Source of the DNA: Labyrinthula sp. Ha | Lineage: Eukaryota > Sar > Bigyra > Labyrinthulida > Labyrinthulaceae | Direction of reading: 5' to 3' | Length of the DNA: 64,000 nucleotides | Assembly: GCA_015227615.1 (NCBI GenBank) | Contig: JAALGZ010000014.1 | Span: forward strand, 682,001 to 746,000 | Part shown: positions 31,691 through 42,407 of the stretch, in pieces | Layout of the letters: each line of letters begins with the position of its first letter | Position numbering within the stretch: the stretch's first letter is position 1 | The notes under the pieces: model-generated | Database searches by the model: none | What the model saw: the letters and a program-made list of their open reading frames with translations, nothing else | What the model was told of the DNA's origin: nothing | Made by a program: the position numbers and the translations under genes

Positions 31691-33016
31691 TTAACTCAGA
31701 AATCTATTAACTACTTGTGCATAATATGGGCTCACTCTAAATTTTCTAAGTGAGTCGTAAGTCAATAGAAACATAATTTCCTCCTCAGCCTCTTCAAAGA
31801 CATCAAAAGATATACTTTGGTTATTAATGTTTTCAGTTATTGTTTTTCTTGCTTTCGATGAAATATTTATTTGGGCAATAGATCCTTCTCGAATGAAATA
31901 ACGATAAATCTTTTTAGCAAAATTTTCTTTTTGAAGTTCGTTTGATGCTTTGAATTGTTTCAAATGCTGGATGAAAATTAAATTCTCTACACATAAAGTT
32001 TCAACTAAAAAAGCTTGAAAAAAACTCCTACTAATCTCATTTTCTAAAATATCTTCAAGACTCAGGTCATTACTACTCGATGAATTTTTTTTGTCTTCAA
32101 GCCGATAAATTTGAACAAGATATGATCCAAATAAAACATAGAAATGTAATAAGAACGCAATATTTGTGAGTAAGTATGGAAATATCTTTATCTCTGACTC
32201 CTCGTTGTACCAAAATCGATGATAGGCTATCTCAATTAGACCAGCTAGGATGCAAGGCGTTGTCGCTAGGGCTAAAGCAAGTAAAGCATACTTTCTCATC
32301 CAGGGCTTTTGGACATGGTTATGTTCTATGCAGTGAGTGTAAATTATTTGTATTGATCCTAGAAATGGAATTAACATAAATGCTGCACTTAGAATAGGAA
32401 TACCTATTTCTTCAAAAGCACATTTTTCGTCTGTGATCCACCCTTTACAAATAATTTTGTCTAATAGAATACTGACCAGAGCAAGGAATATCCAGAAACA
32501 CACTAATAGCGATAAAAAAATTTTTGGTGAATGTATTATCTTGAGTTTTATAATTTCTCTCGTAGCAGCGGATTCTTCGGAAGTATATTGGTTGTGTTCA
32601 TAGAGCCCAAGAGTTGAATTTGTATATTTCTGCGTGCGAAAGTACTCGAGAACTTTTGCATTGTATTTGGATTTTGAAATGAGAACTAAAGTACTTAAAA
32701 AAATTGGAGCAAGAAGAGCTGGAAAAGACATTCGAAAAAAAACACTTGCTGAACAAGAAGTTAAAGGTGAAGGTTTGTCGATAATAAAGATAAGTGAATA
32801 GGATGTGTATAAAGCACTGAATATACATTGAAGTCCAAATACGTAAGGATTTCTCTCTCGCAAAATGAAGTGTTTCCTCTTCTTATACCAAAGAAAAGCA
32901 GTTAACAAGATCATCACATAGCTACTTAAAATGAACAAGCTGTTAAAGATTTTGCTTTCCAGAGTCAATCTCCCTACAAATGGAGACGTACAAGAGGTTG
33001 AGTTTGCAGCACTCAT
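31691..33016 (-). CDS. 7TM-RGS protein, paralogue A
   Basis: 441 aa from the ATG at 33016. The open frame runs about 52 codons further upstream without an ATG, and the paralogue at 42.4 kb starts at the equivalent point. Seven hydrophobic helices lie near 24-44, 57-80, 88-114, 164-186, 204-227, 244-268 and 278-303. The cytosolic C-terminus, about 318-441, is an RGS domain: FFQAFLVETLCVENLIFIQH, FIREGSIAQINIS, TITENI, FDVFEEAEEEIMFLL, YDSLRKFRVSPYY. RGS domains accelerate GTP hydrolysis by G-alpha subunits. A 7TM-RGS layout is known from plant RGS1 and some protists, where the protein both senses and switches off G-protein signalling at the plasma membrane. A conserved N-terminal TSC-SPF segment is shared with paralogue B. 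No intron was found. Confidence 0.92.
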   Translation of the reverse strand: MSAANSTSCTSPFVGRLTLESKIFNSLFILSSYVMILLTAFLWYKKRKHFILRERNPYVFGLQCIFSALYTSYSLIFIIDKPSPLTSCSASVFFRMSFPALLAPIFLSTLVLISKSKYNAKVLEYFRTQKYTNSTLGLYEHNQYTSEESAATREIIKLKIIHSPKIFLSLLVCFWIFLALVSILLDKIICKGWITDEKCAFEEIGIPILSAAFMLIPFLGSIQIIYTHCIEHNHVQKPWMRKYALLALALATTPCILAGLIEIAYHRFWYNEESEIKIFPYLLTNIAFLLHFYVLFGSYLVQIYRLEDKKNSSSSNDLSLEDILENEISRSFFQAFLVETLCVENLIFIQHLKQFKASNELQKENFAKKIYRYFIREGSIAQINISSKARKTITENINNQSISFDVFEEAEEEIMFLLTYDSLRKFRVSPYYAQVVNRFLS

Positions 33017-33532
33017 TATACGTGTTTGTGCTTGTCGTGTTAGTATCGTTTTCTCAAGGAGTAGTTTTGTGCTAAAAGTATTTGAATGTATTGAAATGGT
33101 AAATAGTGTGTATTTAAGATCTGAATTTAACTTCTTGAACAAAACGTAGAGCAAGAGCTTCCGGTTGTTCAATTTCCCCTTTTATAGTGTATTCCATGTA
33201 TTAATTGCTATCGTAAATATTGGACCGTTAATTTAGCATTAGTTAACGTTAGTATAGTTGGGCACAAGAAATATAGAGTTTTTCTTGCTAACGTTACTTT
33301 ATCGTTGGTTGATAATATTTTGGGAAATTTGAGTTTTTCAGAGACAAGCGTTGAAGTAAGAACTCATGAACCCAATAAAAAAAGAAGATGTTCGAGAAGC
33401 GAGCCAAAGATGGAGTGACTAGTTATAACCAACTTAAGCTATCAGAGCTTAGAAGCTGCCTTTGTTGAACATCTTGCCACTTAACTTGCAAGGTTCTTTT
33501 TTCTTCAAGTTTTAGTTCTTAGTGCCTGCTAG
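33017..33532. other. Upstream flank of 7TM-RGS A, pre-insertion DNA
   Basis: Half a kilobase between the RGS start codon and the Copia element. The in-frame extension of the RGS gene up to about 33172 has no ATG. The rest is non-coding, and the Copia insertion may have displaced upstream regulatory DNA. Confidence 0.45.
33527..33532 (+). repeat. Copia target-site duplication, left copy (TGCTAG)
   Basis: TGCTAG directly abuts the left LTR and recurs at 38398-38403 directly after the right LTR. Copia elements usually duplicate 5 bp, so one of the six bases may match by chance. Confidence 0.75.
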
Positions 33533-33669
33533 TGAATATCTAGTATAAATGTGTAAAATGTAAGTATTTAAAAGTATTTCTTGTATTATGTATTGTGTCT
33601 TAGTAGTTAATTGATAATTACCCAAAATATATATCCAATTGTAACTTGTAAATCTGTAAATGCTAACTC
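33533..33669 (-). repeat. Copia LTR (3' LTR relative to the element)
   Basis: A 137-bp direct repeat of 38261-38397; the only difference I see is TGAATATC against TGATTATC at the outer edge. Read on the element's own strand it ends with TCA or ACA context and does not begin with the canonical TG. LTRs of this length are very short for the family. Confidence 0.9.
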
Positions 33670-33745
33670 CGTGCCCGCAAAATGTAAACGGGGATTAGGT
33701 AAAAAAAGGTAAAACCATTAAAAAAAACCTAATTTATGTCGTAAG

Positions 33746-36700
33746 TTAGATTAAAGTATGTTTCCATTGAAATTTTGAAGTTGCAGCTTCCCAAAACTTA
33801 TTAAATGTTTTAAATTCCAAAGGTTTAGTCAGAGCATCTGAAAAATTGAACTGTCTTGAGATGTAGGCAACAGTCAGGTTAGAATTTTTGAGATGAGATT
33901 TAATGAATGCTACCTGTACTGCTGCAAACTTGTACCTTAGTGTTAAAGGTCTTTGTAATGTCTTTACAGTTGATGCTGAATCAGTAAGAATGCCGAGCTT
34001 TGCGTTTGAATTTGTCATTTCAGTAACTAAGCCTTGAATGTAAAGTAGATGTTTAGTTGCTCTGTAGACTTCGTAAAGCTCTGCATTAGGAGCAAAAGTA
34101 GCAATGATTGCCTGGTTTGAAGCATGTGCAGAAACTAAAGTGCTGTCAAGGTAGAGGTACCTACCTGAAGTTGATCTTCTAGAAATTGCGTTAGTTGCAA
34201 AAGAGGCGTCAACTACAGCAACAATTTGATGAAATTTAGTAATTGTTTCCATTCTGAAGGTTCTTTTGAAAGATTGATTCTGTTGTAAGTAGCCTAGTAG
34301 GCTTTGAAGTGCAATCCAGTGTTTAACTGATGGTTCAGTAGATCCAGTTGCAATCTTACTTAGAGCTAACAAAATGTCCAACCTGGTGTGTCTCAAAAAG
34401 CCTAAGCTACCCAAACACTCTCGAAAAGGCACTTTGTCTTTAAGTTTTTCCACTGGTTGTGTGTCAAAATCAGATTGAATCGGAATGTTAGAGATTTTGA
34501 TGAAAGTTTGAAATTTGTTTAAAGTCTTGCGCAAGTAGCTTTCTTGTTGAAGGTAGTAGTTACCAAGCTCATCTCTCTCATTCACGCAACCAAGGAAGTT
34601 AACTGTTTGGTTGATTTCAGTAGTTTTTAACTTGAAATGTTTCTTGAGTGCTTGATTGCAATGTTGAATTCTAACGAGAGTACCCAGTAAAAGTAAATCG
34701 TCAACGTAAGAAAGAATGTAGATGTCTTTTCCAAAGAAAACACACTCATCGTACTGTGATTGGTTAAGTTTGAGTGATGTTTTCATGATGTTTGAAAAAT
34801 GATTCCACCAAATTAGTGGTGCCTCACGTAACCCGTAGAGGTTTCTTTTAATTAGTAAGACGTGATCTTTTCTAAGTGAGAAGTCAGGATGTCCTTCAGG
34901 AATTTCTGCAAAAGGTTTAACATCTTTTGGTAGAGGTGCGTAGAGAAAAGCAGCTTCTACATCTGCTGTTCTGAATGAAAATTGCTGTTGAGCAGCTAGA
35001 GTTAGAGCTGTTGCAAGGCTGTCTAGGTGTAGAGTAGGAGAAGAGTAGTCTGCTTGAAGTTTGTACTTTTGATGACGTCCGTTGAAGACAAGTCGAGCTT
35101 TTGCTAGACCACTTCTTTTTCTTGTCAAAACAAAAATCAATTTTCCAACCTCGTCCTTTGTGTTAATTTCTGAGCGCTTCACGATGCTAAGAACATTTCT
35201 AGCATGCATGTGCTGAAGCTCCTTCTGAATTGCCTTGTCGTACTCTTCCTTTTGCGGATGGTTGGCGAGGTCTTTGTACATTCTCGGGTGTTGCTTAAGT
35301 TTTGAGTCTAAAATGATTTCTTTTAGTTTTTCCTTTTGTCTGGGAGTTCGATTTTTAATCTTGTGTTTCGTTGACTCTGAAGTTTCGTAAACAAAGTAGT
35401 TTAAGGAATTTTCAAATCGTTTTGGAAGCTTAAGTGTTCTTCCTGTTCGAGAGTGTGATTGTTTGAAGATCGGGTGCTGTTGCGTACCTTCAGTGTCTAA
35501 GTTGCTAGATTCAACAGGTGCAGTTGGGGGTGTTTCTTCATCATCTTCTGGAGGATTGATTTCCTCTGGTGTAGTACTAGACTTGCTAGTTTCAAAGTTT
35601 AGAGAATGACTTGGTTCTGTGGTTGAATCATCATCAGAGCCACTACTCTCTGTAGAGTCAGTTTCGTAAAGATTCATTGAATGTTTTGAAATTTTAATCA
35701 ATGGTAACTTTTCTGCTCTTGAAATTGAATCATGAAATTTAGTTTCTACGAAATGAATGTCTTGTAATTGTGCATGTGAGATTCTTTTTGTTCTTTTGTT
35801 TAGTAAGGTACAAGTAAGGAAAGATCCAAGTGGATCGAAGACAAGAAAAATCAATGGAATTGAAACATCATTGAACTTGTCTTTTCTTTGCTGAATTGGC
35901 ACAATTTTGTGTGCTAAACATCCAAACACTTTTACATGTTGGAGCTTTGGTTTGTACCCATGAAAAACTTCAAAAGGGGTTAGGTTTTCCAAGGCGATGT
36001 GAGGTAATCTGTTTTTAATGAAGGAAGCGTAGTTGACAGCAAATTTCCACCAGTCAGTGGAGAGTTTTGCATGTTTAAGCGCAGATCTAGCAAGTGTTCT
36101 AAGTGAAAGAATTGAACGTTCTGCTAAACCATTTGTTTCTCCATGTCTTTCCGGAGTTGCAAGTTTAAAACGGATTTTGTTTTCATGAAGTGTGCTAAGA
36201 AATTCTGTAGTTAAAAATCCAGTTTGTCTGTCTAAAACAAGGAGATTGCAACTTGTTTTTGCCTGGCTAAGTAAATTGTAAAAGCTGTGTTTCAAGTCAG
36301 ATGATTTGGTTGAGAGTGAAAACGATGTCCAAATCCATCGAGTAAATTGATCAGCAACCACCAACATGAATCCTGTGTGGTGCCTGCTTGGTAGCAGCAG
36401 GTCCAAATGCCAAACCTGATTTTTCTTCCGTGCCTTAGTCTTAAGGAGCGAATCAGTTTTCAAAGGCATTCGTCTCATCTTAGTTAAGGCACATGTTTCA
36501 CAGTCCGCGCTAGTAAATTTTTCATTTTCAAAAAGCCCAAGGTGAGAAAGTTTGTTTGTTGATGCATGCATGAACCTGTAGTGCCAGATCGAGTCTGATG
36601 AATGATCCAGGGTTGTGTAGCAAGTATCCGTGCTCTGTTCAATCCAAGCTTTACTGATCCCATTAATGTTCTGAAGCTTGCTGTGCTCTTCATTTGCAAA

Positions 36701-37702
36701 CTTGATCGATCCATGTGAAGGATCGTAGTTGATGTTGCATCCCAACTGGTAGAGGAGCTTGTTTGAAAGTAAACATGTTTCTGCATCTTTGATGTAGTAA
36801 GCTGGAAGTGTTAGAGATTTTGTAGTGTCAGAAAATTTGATCTGAACTGTTCCAACACCAGTGATCATTACTTTGTTTTTCAAAACTTGAATCGTGTTTT
36901 CGTTTTTGTAAAGGTTTAGATGAGTAAAGAAGCACGGGTCGTTAAAAACATTGCAACTAGAACCAGTGTCAATGACACACGAGACCAAATTTTGTCCTCC
37001 TGTTTGTGAGTTCTTGACATTTTCTTCAGCCAGGTAAGATTGGGAGGTAGATTTGTTTGTAAGGAAAGCGACGAATGTTTCAGGAGCTACAAGTGGTTTG
37101 TCTTCTGTGATGTAAGTTGCTGCATTCGAGGACTGAGTTTGTTTACCTGTGTTGTTGAATGTTTTCGGTGTTCTGTTTTTCCTGTTTTTAAGACTCTGTA
37201 GAAACCTTCTTTCACTGGAAAATCTGGTACACACGCTTTCCAAATGGTTTCTTCTTCCACATGAGCATGTGTTTCCTTTTGCTTTGCAGCTCCTGTAATG
37301 ATTGTTGAATCCGCTGGAAAAGTTTTCACCGCACAAGACGCAGGTGTTTTGTGGAGGTCTAAAGTTGTTTGAGCTCTTCTGATTGTTAGTTTGGTAGTTT
37401 GTGAAGTTTACTGTAAGAGTTTCGTCATGTGGTAAAATGCCTCTGGGATCGTGTGCGTAGACCTTAGAAGAGATTTGAGACTGAACGGTGTTAAGTTTTT
37501 CAGTGCTTGTTAAATCTAAATTTGTAAGTGTAGAAAGTAGAATGTTGTTGCTAGTTCGATTTTCCTTGATCTTTGAAACGTAAATCATTGCCTGGTCAAG
37601 CGTCTTCGTAAACATTCCATGTTGTGTACAGAAGGTTAGAGCTTTGTCGAATTTTTGATTGAAATCCATTAGACTTTCTTCGTTTTTCCATTTTAAGTTC
37701 AT
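33746..37702 (-). CDS. Copia Gag-Pol polyprotein, main reading frame (1318 codons)
   Basis: Residues 1-110 are the C-terminal part of Gag. Two Cys/His knuckles lie near 121-158 (CVLCGENF...H...C and CSCGRRNHLESVC). The protease active site DTGSS is at 245-249. Integrase begins with the HHCC-type segment (WHYRFMHAS then CETCAL) and continues through VWHLDLL, VVADQFTRW, and ERHGETNGLAERSI with the catalytic Glu. Reverse transcriptase shows ARLVFNGRHQ, TADVEAAFLYAPLPKDV, KRNLYGLREAPLIWW and YVDD at 999-1002. RNase H follows (VAVVDASFA, NAELYEVYRATKHLLY, LTDSAS), ending SDALTKPL. All catalytic signatures look present. The ATG at 37702 is internal to Gag; the natural start is the upstream ATG at 38242, beyond a TGA. 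Confidence 0.92.
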   Translation of the reverse strand: MNLKWKNEESLMDFNQKFDKALTFCTQHGMFTKTLDQAMIYVSKIKENRTSNNILLSTLTNLDLTSTEKLNTVQSQISSKVYAHDPRGILPHDETLTVNFTNYQTNNQKSSNNFRPPQNTCVLCGENFSSGFNNHYRSCKAKGNTCSCGRRNHLESVCTRFSSERRFLQSLKNRKNRTPKTFNNTGKQTQSSNAATYITEDKPLVAPETFVAFLTNKSTSQSYLAEENVKNSQTGGQNLVSCVIDTGSSCNVFNDPCFFTHLNLYKNENTIQVLKNKVMITGVGTVQIKFSDTTKSLTLPAYYIKDAETCLLSNKLLYQLGCNINYDPSHGSIKFANEEHSKLQNINGISKAWIEQSTDTCYTTLDHSSDSIWHYRFMHASTNKLSHLGLFENEKFTSADCETCALTKMRRMPLKTDSLLKTKARKKNQVWHLDLLLPSRHHTGFMLVVADQFTRWIWTSFSLSTKSSDLKHSFYNLLSQAKTSCNLLVLDRQTGFLTTEFLSTLHENKIRFKLATPERHGETNGLAERSILSLRTLARSALKHAKLSTDWWKFAVNYASFIKNRLPHIALENLTPFEVFHGYKPKLQHVKVFGCLAHKIVPIQQRKDKFNDVSIPLIFLVFDPLGSFLTCTLLNKRTKRISHAQLQDIHFVETKFHDSISRAEKLPLIKISKHSMNLYETDSTESSGSDDDSTTEPSHSLNFETSKSSTTPEEINPPEDDEETPPTAPVESSNLDTEGTQQHPIFKQSHSRTGRTLKLPKRFENSLNYFVYETSESTKHKIKNRTPRQKEKLKEIILDSKLKQHPRMYKDLANHPQKEEYDKAIQKELQHMHARNVLSIVKRSEINTKDEVGKLIFVLTRKRSGLAKARLVFNGRHQKYKLQADYSSPTLHLDSLATALTLAAQQQFSFRTADVEAAFLYAPLPKDVKPFAEIPEGHPDFSLRKDHVLLIKRNLYGLREAPLIWWNHFSNIMKTSLKLNQSQYDECVFFGKDIYILSYVDDLLLLGTLVRIQHCNQALKKHFKLKTTEINQTVNFLGCVNERDELGNYYLQQESYLRKTLNKFQTFIKISNIPIQSDFDTQPVEKLKDKVPFRECLGSLGFLRHTRLDILLALSKIATGSTEPSVKHWIALQSLLGYLQQNQSFKRTFRMETITKFHQIVAVVDASFATNAISRRSTSGRYLYLDSTLVSAHASNQAIIATFAPNAELYEVYRATKHLLYIQGLVTEMTNSNAKLGILTDSASTVKTLQRPLTLRYKFAAVQVAFIKSHLKNSNLTVAYISRQFNFSDALTKPLEFKTFNKFWEAATSKFQWKHTLI

Positions 37703-37765
37703 GAAAGTTGAAAAGATTGCAGAAAGTTGCGTGTCACGTGACAGGTAAAAGCTGTGACCTAGAGT

Positions 37766-38242
37766 TCAAATGATTTTGTTCAGTCTGTAAGGGTAGGTGA
37801 GACTTGTAAGGTAGTCAATTTGTTCGGGAAAGAATGTGATCAAATGATCAGAAATGAATTCGTCCGCATCTTCGGAAAGGACAAAGTAGTCTGTTTTCGT
37901 AGCATTTGAAAAGTCAGGAAGTTGCTCTGGGTTGATTGAGTCCACCAGTAAGTCCAAGTGTTTTCTTCCCTTTTCTCTGCAGACTTTGTTCAGTTGGACA
38001 GCTTCACAAGCCTTTTCTGTATTTTCCACTACTGTTCCATCACTTGAGTAAGTAGACTCTACGCAGGTAAGATTCAGCTGCTTAATGTACAGCTCAATGA
38101 ACCTCTTGAGTGTGATGAAGTTTTCTTGCGTTCTCAAATCCAAAACCTTGTTTTTGAGTGCATCAGAGAGAATTAGCTTAGCAGCTTTCGTAGTTTGAGG
38201 GAGAATAGTATTGTCCTTAAATCTAACAGTGTAGAGGACCAT
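37766..38242 (-). CDS. Copia Gag N-terminal part, ending at an in-frame TGA
   Basis: 158 codons from the ATG at 38242, 19 bp inside the 5' LTR. The frame ends at a TGA (37766-37768), but the same frame is open for the 21 codons that separate it from the next ATG at 37702, and the Gag-like sequence continues across. Either a single nonsense mutation or programmed read-through. Copia elements normally make Gag and Pol from one frame, and a stop one-third into Gag is not a standard control point, so mutation is more likely. Confidence 0.75.
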   Translation of the reverse strand: MVLYTVRFKDNTILPQTTKAAKLILSDALKNKVLDLRTQENFITLKRFIELYIKQLNLTCVESTYSSDGTVVENTEKACEAVQLNKVCREKGRKHLDLLVDSINPEQLPDFSNATKTDYFVLSEDADEFISDHLITFFPEQIDYLTSLTYPYRLNKII

Positions 38243-38260
38243 TTGCCAGTCGCAACCAAG

Positions 38261-38403
38261 TGATTATCTAGTATAAATGTGTAAAATGTAAGTATTTAAA
38301 AGTATTTCTTGTATTATGTATTGTGTCTTAGTAGTTAATTGATAATTACCCAAAATATATATCCAATTGTAACTTGTAAATCTGTAAATGCTAACTCTGC
38401 TAG
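38261..38403 (-). repeat. Copia LTR (5' LTR relative to the element) and right TGCTAG duplication
   Basis: The LTR is 38261-38397, 137 bp, matching 33533-33669 as a direct repeat. The target duplication is 38398-38403. Transcription of the element would start in this copy and run leftward. Confidence 0.88.
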
Positions 38404-41400
38404 TTTGAGCTTCTGTATGAAAAAAAAAGGTCCACAACATATTTAGCGAGGAATGATAAGTTTTTAGTGTGTGAGGCTTTAGATTCTTATTACTGAGGAT
38501 CCTAATGTTATTCTTGGAAGGTAGATTTTATTTAATCCTCTCTTTTATTCCAGTTCTATGGCACGGTTTTTTGAATTAAGAAAAGGTAAATGCAAAGATC
38601 TAAGACAAGTTAAATTATATATTAAAGTTTGCTAAAAGTCACATTTTCAAGGCCCATTATCAACCCCTTTCTCTTGTTTCTTGAAATAAACTTCCTCTTC
38701 AATATCATTATTCATCTACTCCCCCTCCATATATACTACAGGAGTCTTCAAATTCTTTATTTCTTGTATTCTCAATCTGATTCTAAGTTATTATTATTCA
38801 GGTTTCTTGTTTCAAACTGATTTGAACGCACTATATATCAAATAAAGCAACTCCAGAGGAGACTTGTCTGAAGTCTTAATCTATAAAATTTGAGTATTCT
38901 CAACACTAGAACACTAATTCTAACGTTACTTTTCAGTTTTAGTTGTCTACTAACATTAGTTACGCGTAATAAGAAATGTATTCTGCTCCTAACCGTAATG
39001 CTATCGTTAGTACGATAGCGATGTTTAACTCTGCACAAGCCAGAGCTGGGTAATTCTAATGGAAGAAATTAATTTAACGATGGTACTATTCTCGAGATAC
39101 GGGTCTAAATTAAGGGATACAGTCTTGTCTCGAAATTTGTCCCGTATATTCTACTCTTTCAAAATACCTAAACTTCAGTCATATCAGCTTCAAAGGACAG
39201 AAAAGCGCACACAGACTAAAAACAATTCTACCTTTAGGCAGTACGAGTGGAGAAAATAAACATACTCTAGAAGTCAAACAACTTTCTGGAGTATGGAACA
39301 ACACAATAATACAATCCTTTAACCCAAAACATCTATTTTGTAGTGCAACCTCAGATAAATTAACCCCAAGTTTTCCTCGTTCTTTGAAAAATAAATTTAA
39401 GGTGAAAGGAATCCATGATGTTTTCTCTGAATGATAGCACAACTATAGTCCACGAAAAACGTTACGGCAGTTAAACTACCATAAGAGATCAATAATGAGA
39501 TATGTTTCTAAGCCTCTTAAGTATAAGCTTCTAACATGGTTAATATTAGTCGACTTTTCCTGTCCCAAAAAAAACAAAATACTTTGGCAATATAGACGAT
39601 ATCTCAATGTTTTAACCTTGTATGAAGGCAGTTTTAAAGCTTGTTTCAGAGGGTACAGAAATCGAAAATACTAGAGAAGATAGAGGCTGAACGGAGTCGC
39701 CCAAAAGCTCAAGTAGAGAAAACTAGGTTAGAGAATCAAGCTAACTTCAAACTTAACTAGAAATAACACGAAAATTAAGATATTAACAGGTAGTAATGCT
39801 CAGCAATCAATGTTTAGCAGAATACTTTTCCCGAAGGAACTCTTGACCATCATATAATAACATATGTTATTTGCTCATTTCTTAAATTGGGCCATTCCTG
39901 GGAAATTTAGTGAGATCCAGCTACTACTCTAAAGGGATAAACTGGTCCAAAGGCTCCGATATCTGACAGCTTTTCACAAAAGAAAAGTTAAATAACCTTT
40001 TTTACCATCACACAGTAAAAATATTTTGCAATGCGTAAATATATCAATAGATACAGGTAAGTCGAAATTGATTGTTTTATTAACTATACATCTATGATTC
40101 TTAATTAAAATCCTTTGGCAAATTCTTTAAAAGCGTAATATTTACATTAATACCAAGTTATATTAAAGCTTTAGAGCTAAATGCTGGTGTCGTTATAAGA
40201 ATGCTTGGCTAGGCAATGTACCAACGTTAAAGTTTGAAGAAAGAAACTTCTTGAATAGAGAGAAACTTGAAACCACATGGAAACAGTGAGACATAATGTA
40301 GCTGAATTCAACTGTAAATCATTGGCTTCACTTGAACAAGATTTGTTATGCTAGATAGAACTAGCAGATATGAAAGCAACTTAATTTCCTAATAATTATT
40401 AAAGTTCATGATTATAGCTCTCGAGTTTTATGCTTTCATAGAGTTTCTCAAATGTATTTGTAAGGCCTTGAATATTTATTTTTAGTAGAATTCAAATAAA
40501 AAATACACTTATAAGATACAAGATTATGAATTTATAATTTACAATCAGAACATAAAGTTTTGTTTCTTTGAAAACTAGTTATCTTTATTAGTTTAAATGT
40601 CAACCGGTGATACAAAGTAAGCGAGTTTGTATATGCTTCGCACAAGTTTTCATTGAGGAGCTGATTCAAAGTTTTTAAGTGAGGAGTTACTTGATATTGT
40701 TTTGAGAAGATAAATATTATACAGTTCACTCATTTCCTGGATCTTAGGATTTAGTTTTCGGTCACCATTGACACATGTTTTGCCACCATGGGACTGGAGC
40801 AGGGGACCTCTCAATCATAGTACAAGACCTTTTTATCTTTGACACAGAAATAAATTATCCAGAGAGAATGTTTTATGATTTTGAATGTAGATGTCTTTTC
40901 TAGAAAATTTTCATTCTCATGATTCATATGGGGCTCTAACCCGGCTCAGCATGATCCTCCTCTAAGCTGGGCGGTGAAGTTACTGATCAGTATATTGCTG
41001 TACAGTGCGCTAGATATATAACTTCAGATTAGTTACACTCAATAACCAATATTTGAATAAGTTTTGAATGAAGCCAAGTTAAGCCAGCTACGCATTGATT
41101 TTCCTAATTGCATTTCATTCTGCACTGTTTTACTTTTAAAATAGCTAGATTCCTTGCAGTTCGGTTATTCTCGTGTAAAATGTAGACCCCGAAGATGTTA
41201 AGAGTTAGCACTAAATAAACCATTCAATAAAACCCAACATTTTGAGACTTAATAGAGTTTTCTTTGGGGTTTTCAGAAATTCTTGCATAGGTATTTAAGG
41301 TCCTAAGACCACCTCATTCTGAGTCTTAGGCTCATGAAAGAATCCTGAGATAAGTGAAGTCACGTATACTTTCTTGAATTAAATGTATTTCACAGGACTC

Positions 41401-42407
41401 TCTAGCATTAAATGATGTACTTTATTTACTCGCCTTCAAGTTATGTAATTCTTTTAGAAGTGTAACAACAGCAGTCACAGTAAACCAATCTTAAGATTAT
41501 GTAAATTATATAAACACCCAATCAAGGGATAGTGCAATGTTGAATTACCATAGCGAATGTTTTATCTATGATAGTTTTCATGTCTTGGCTTTTCTAATGA
41601 ACTTCTTAAATACCTTCAGTCATTTAGGCATGATTCAACAACCATGCTTATAGCCCTTCAGTTTATCATTGTTTTAATTTATTCGTTCCTGCTTAAACAA
41701 TCATTTTGATATACTGAATGTACACTAACATTTCAGAAAGTGAAATAGTTTACTTTGTTTCTAGCGACAATTGTAATGAAATAATAGATATATATGAGTT
41801 ATAGTATGGACTCAAGGAAAATATTCGATATAAAAAACAAATATTGCTTAAGATTATACTGCTAAGCAATAATGGTAATAACCCAACTTAATTTCTTAAT
41901 CTTTCTTCTTGAAGATTACAGAAATAGTAACACTAATTTTTCCAAATGTAGAATAATACCAGGAACAGATTATTCAAATTATACAAACTTTGATTCCAGT
42001 ATAACAAGAATTAGGATATTCTTAACCTCCTGCATTGTTCAATGTGAGGTTTGTAATTTGGTGTTTAAGATTGATACTACAAGAGAGACAATGAATGTAC
42101 GAATTATGGAATCACAGATAAGATTTCAGCAATCTTAAACTTTATTAACTATGCCCACAGTTTAATTACTTAAAATACCTTGCTTTCAAAATTCTGTTAC
42201 TATATATTCTTACAGTAAATATAATGTAGATAGTTTGCCTCAAGAGCCTTCTTGTTGAAGTATAAAATATATTCAATGGAAATACTTTCAATTCTACATT
42301 TTTTTTTAAATAAATATAAATAGATTTATTTTCCGTTTTCAGGTTCTTATCAGCTCCAATGCAGACAATTTAGAATACTTGTTACCATTGTTACTCTAGC
42401 TTATGTA
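38404..42407. other. 4-kb AT-rich region between Copia element and 7TM-RGS B
   Basis: No supportable gene. Two segments with a degenerate tRNA T-arm look lie on the minus strand at 40787-40810 and 40930-40948. An 88-codon frame at 41872-42138 (plus) has an ordinary composition with several Cys, but no motif and no partner exon. Confidence 0.5.

Larger units (their letters stand above)
33533..38397 (-). mobile_element. Ty1/copia-type LTR retrotransposon, near-intact and young
   Basis: A 4865-bp element on the minus strand. It is bounded by two 137-bp LTRs that are almost identical and by a TGCTAG duplication. The internal order is Gag, protease, integrase, reverse transcriptase, RNase H, which is the Copia order. 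Just inside the 5' LTR, at about 38246-38258, lies TGGTTGCGACTGG, beginning with the TGG expected of a tRNA primer site. A weak purine stretch precedes the other LTR. The near-identity of the LTRs and the long pol frame point to recent transposition. One in-frame TGA separates the first 158 codons from the rest. Confidence 0.93.

Noticed and set aside
32176-32379. Plus-strand frames inside the 7TM-RGS and Copia genes
   Set aside because: Shadows of the minus-strand coding frames.
33017-33172. 52-codon N-terminal extension of 7TM-RGS A
   Set aside because: No ATG in the extension, and paralogue B starts at the position equivalent to 33016.
41872-42138. 88-codon plus-strand frame with several Cys
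   Set aside because: No signature, hydrophobic start not a clean signal peptide, and no exon to join; kept only as a note in the gap description.
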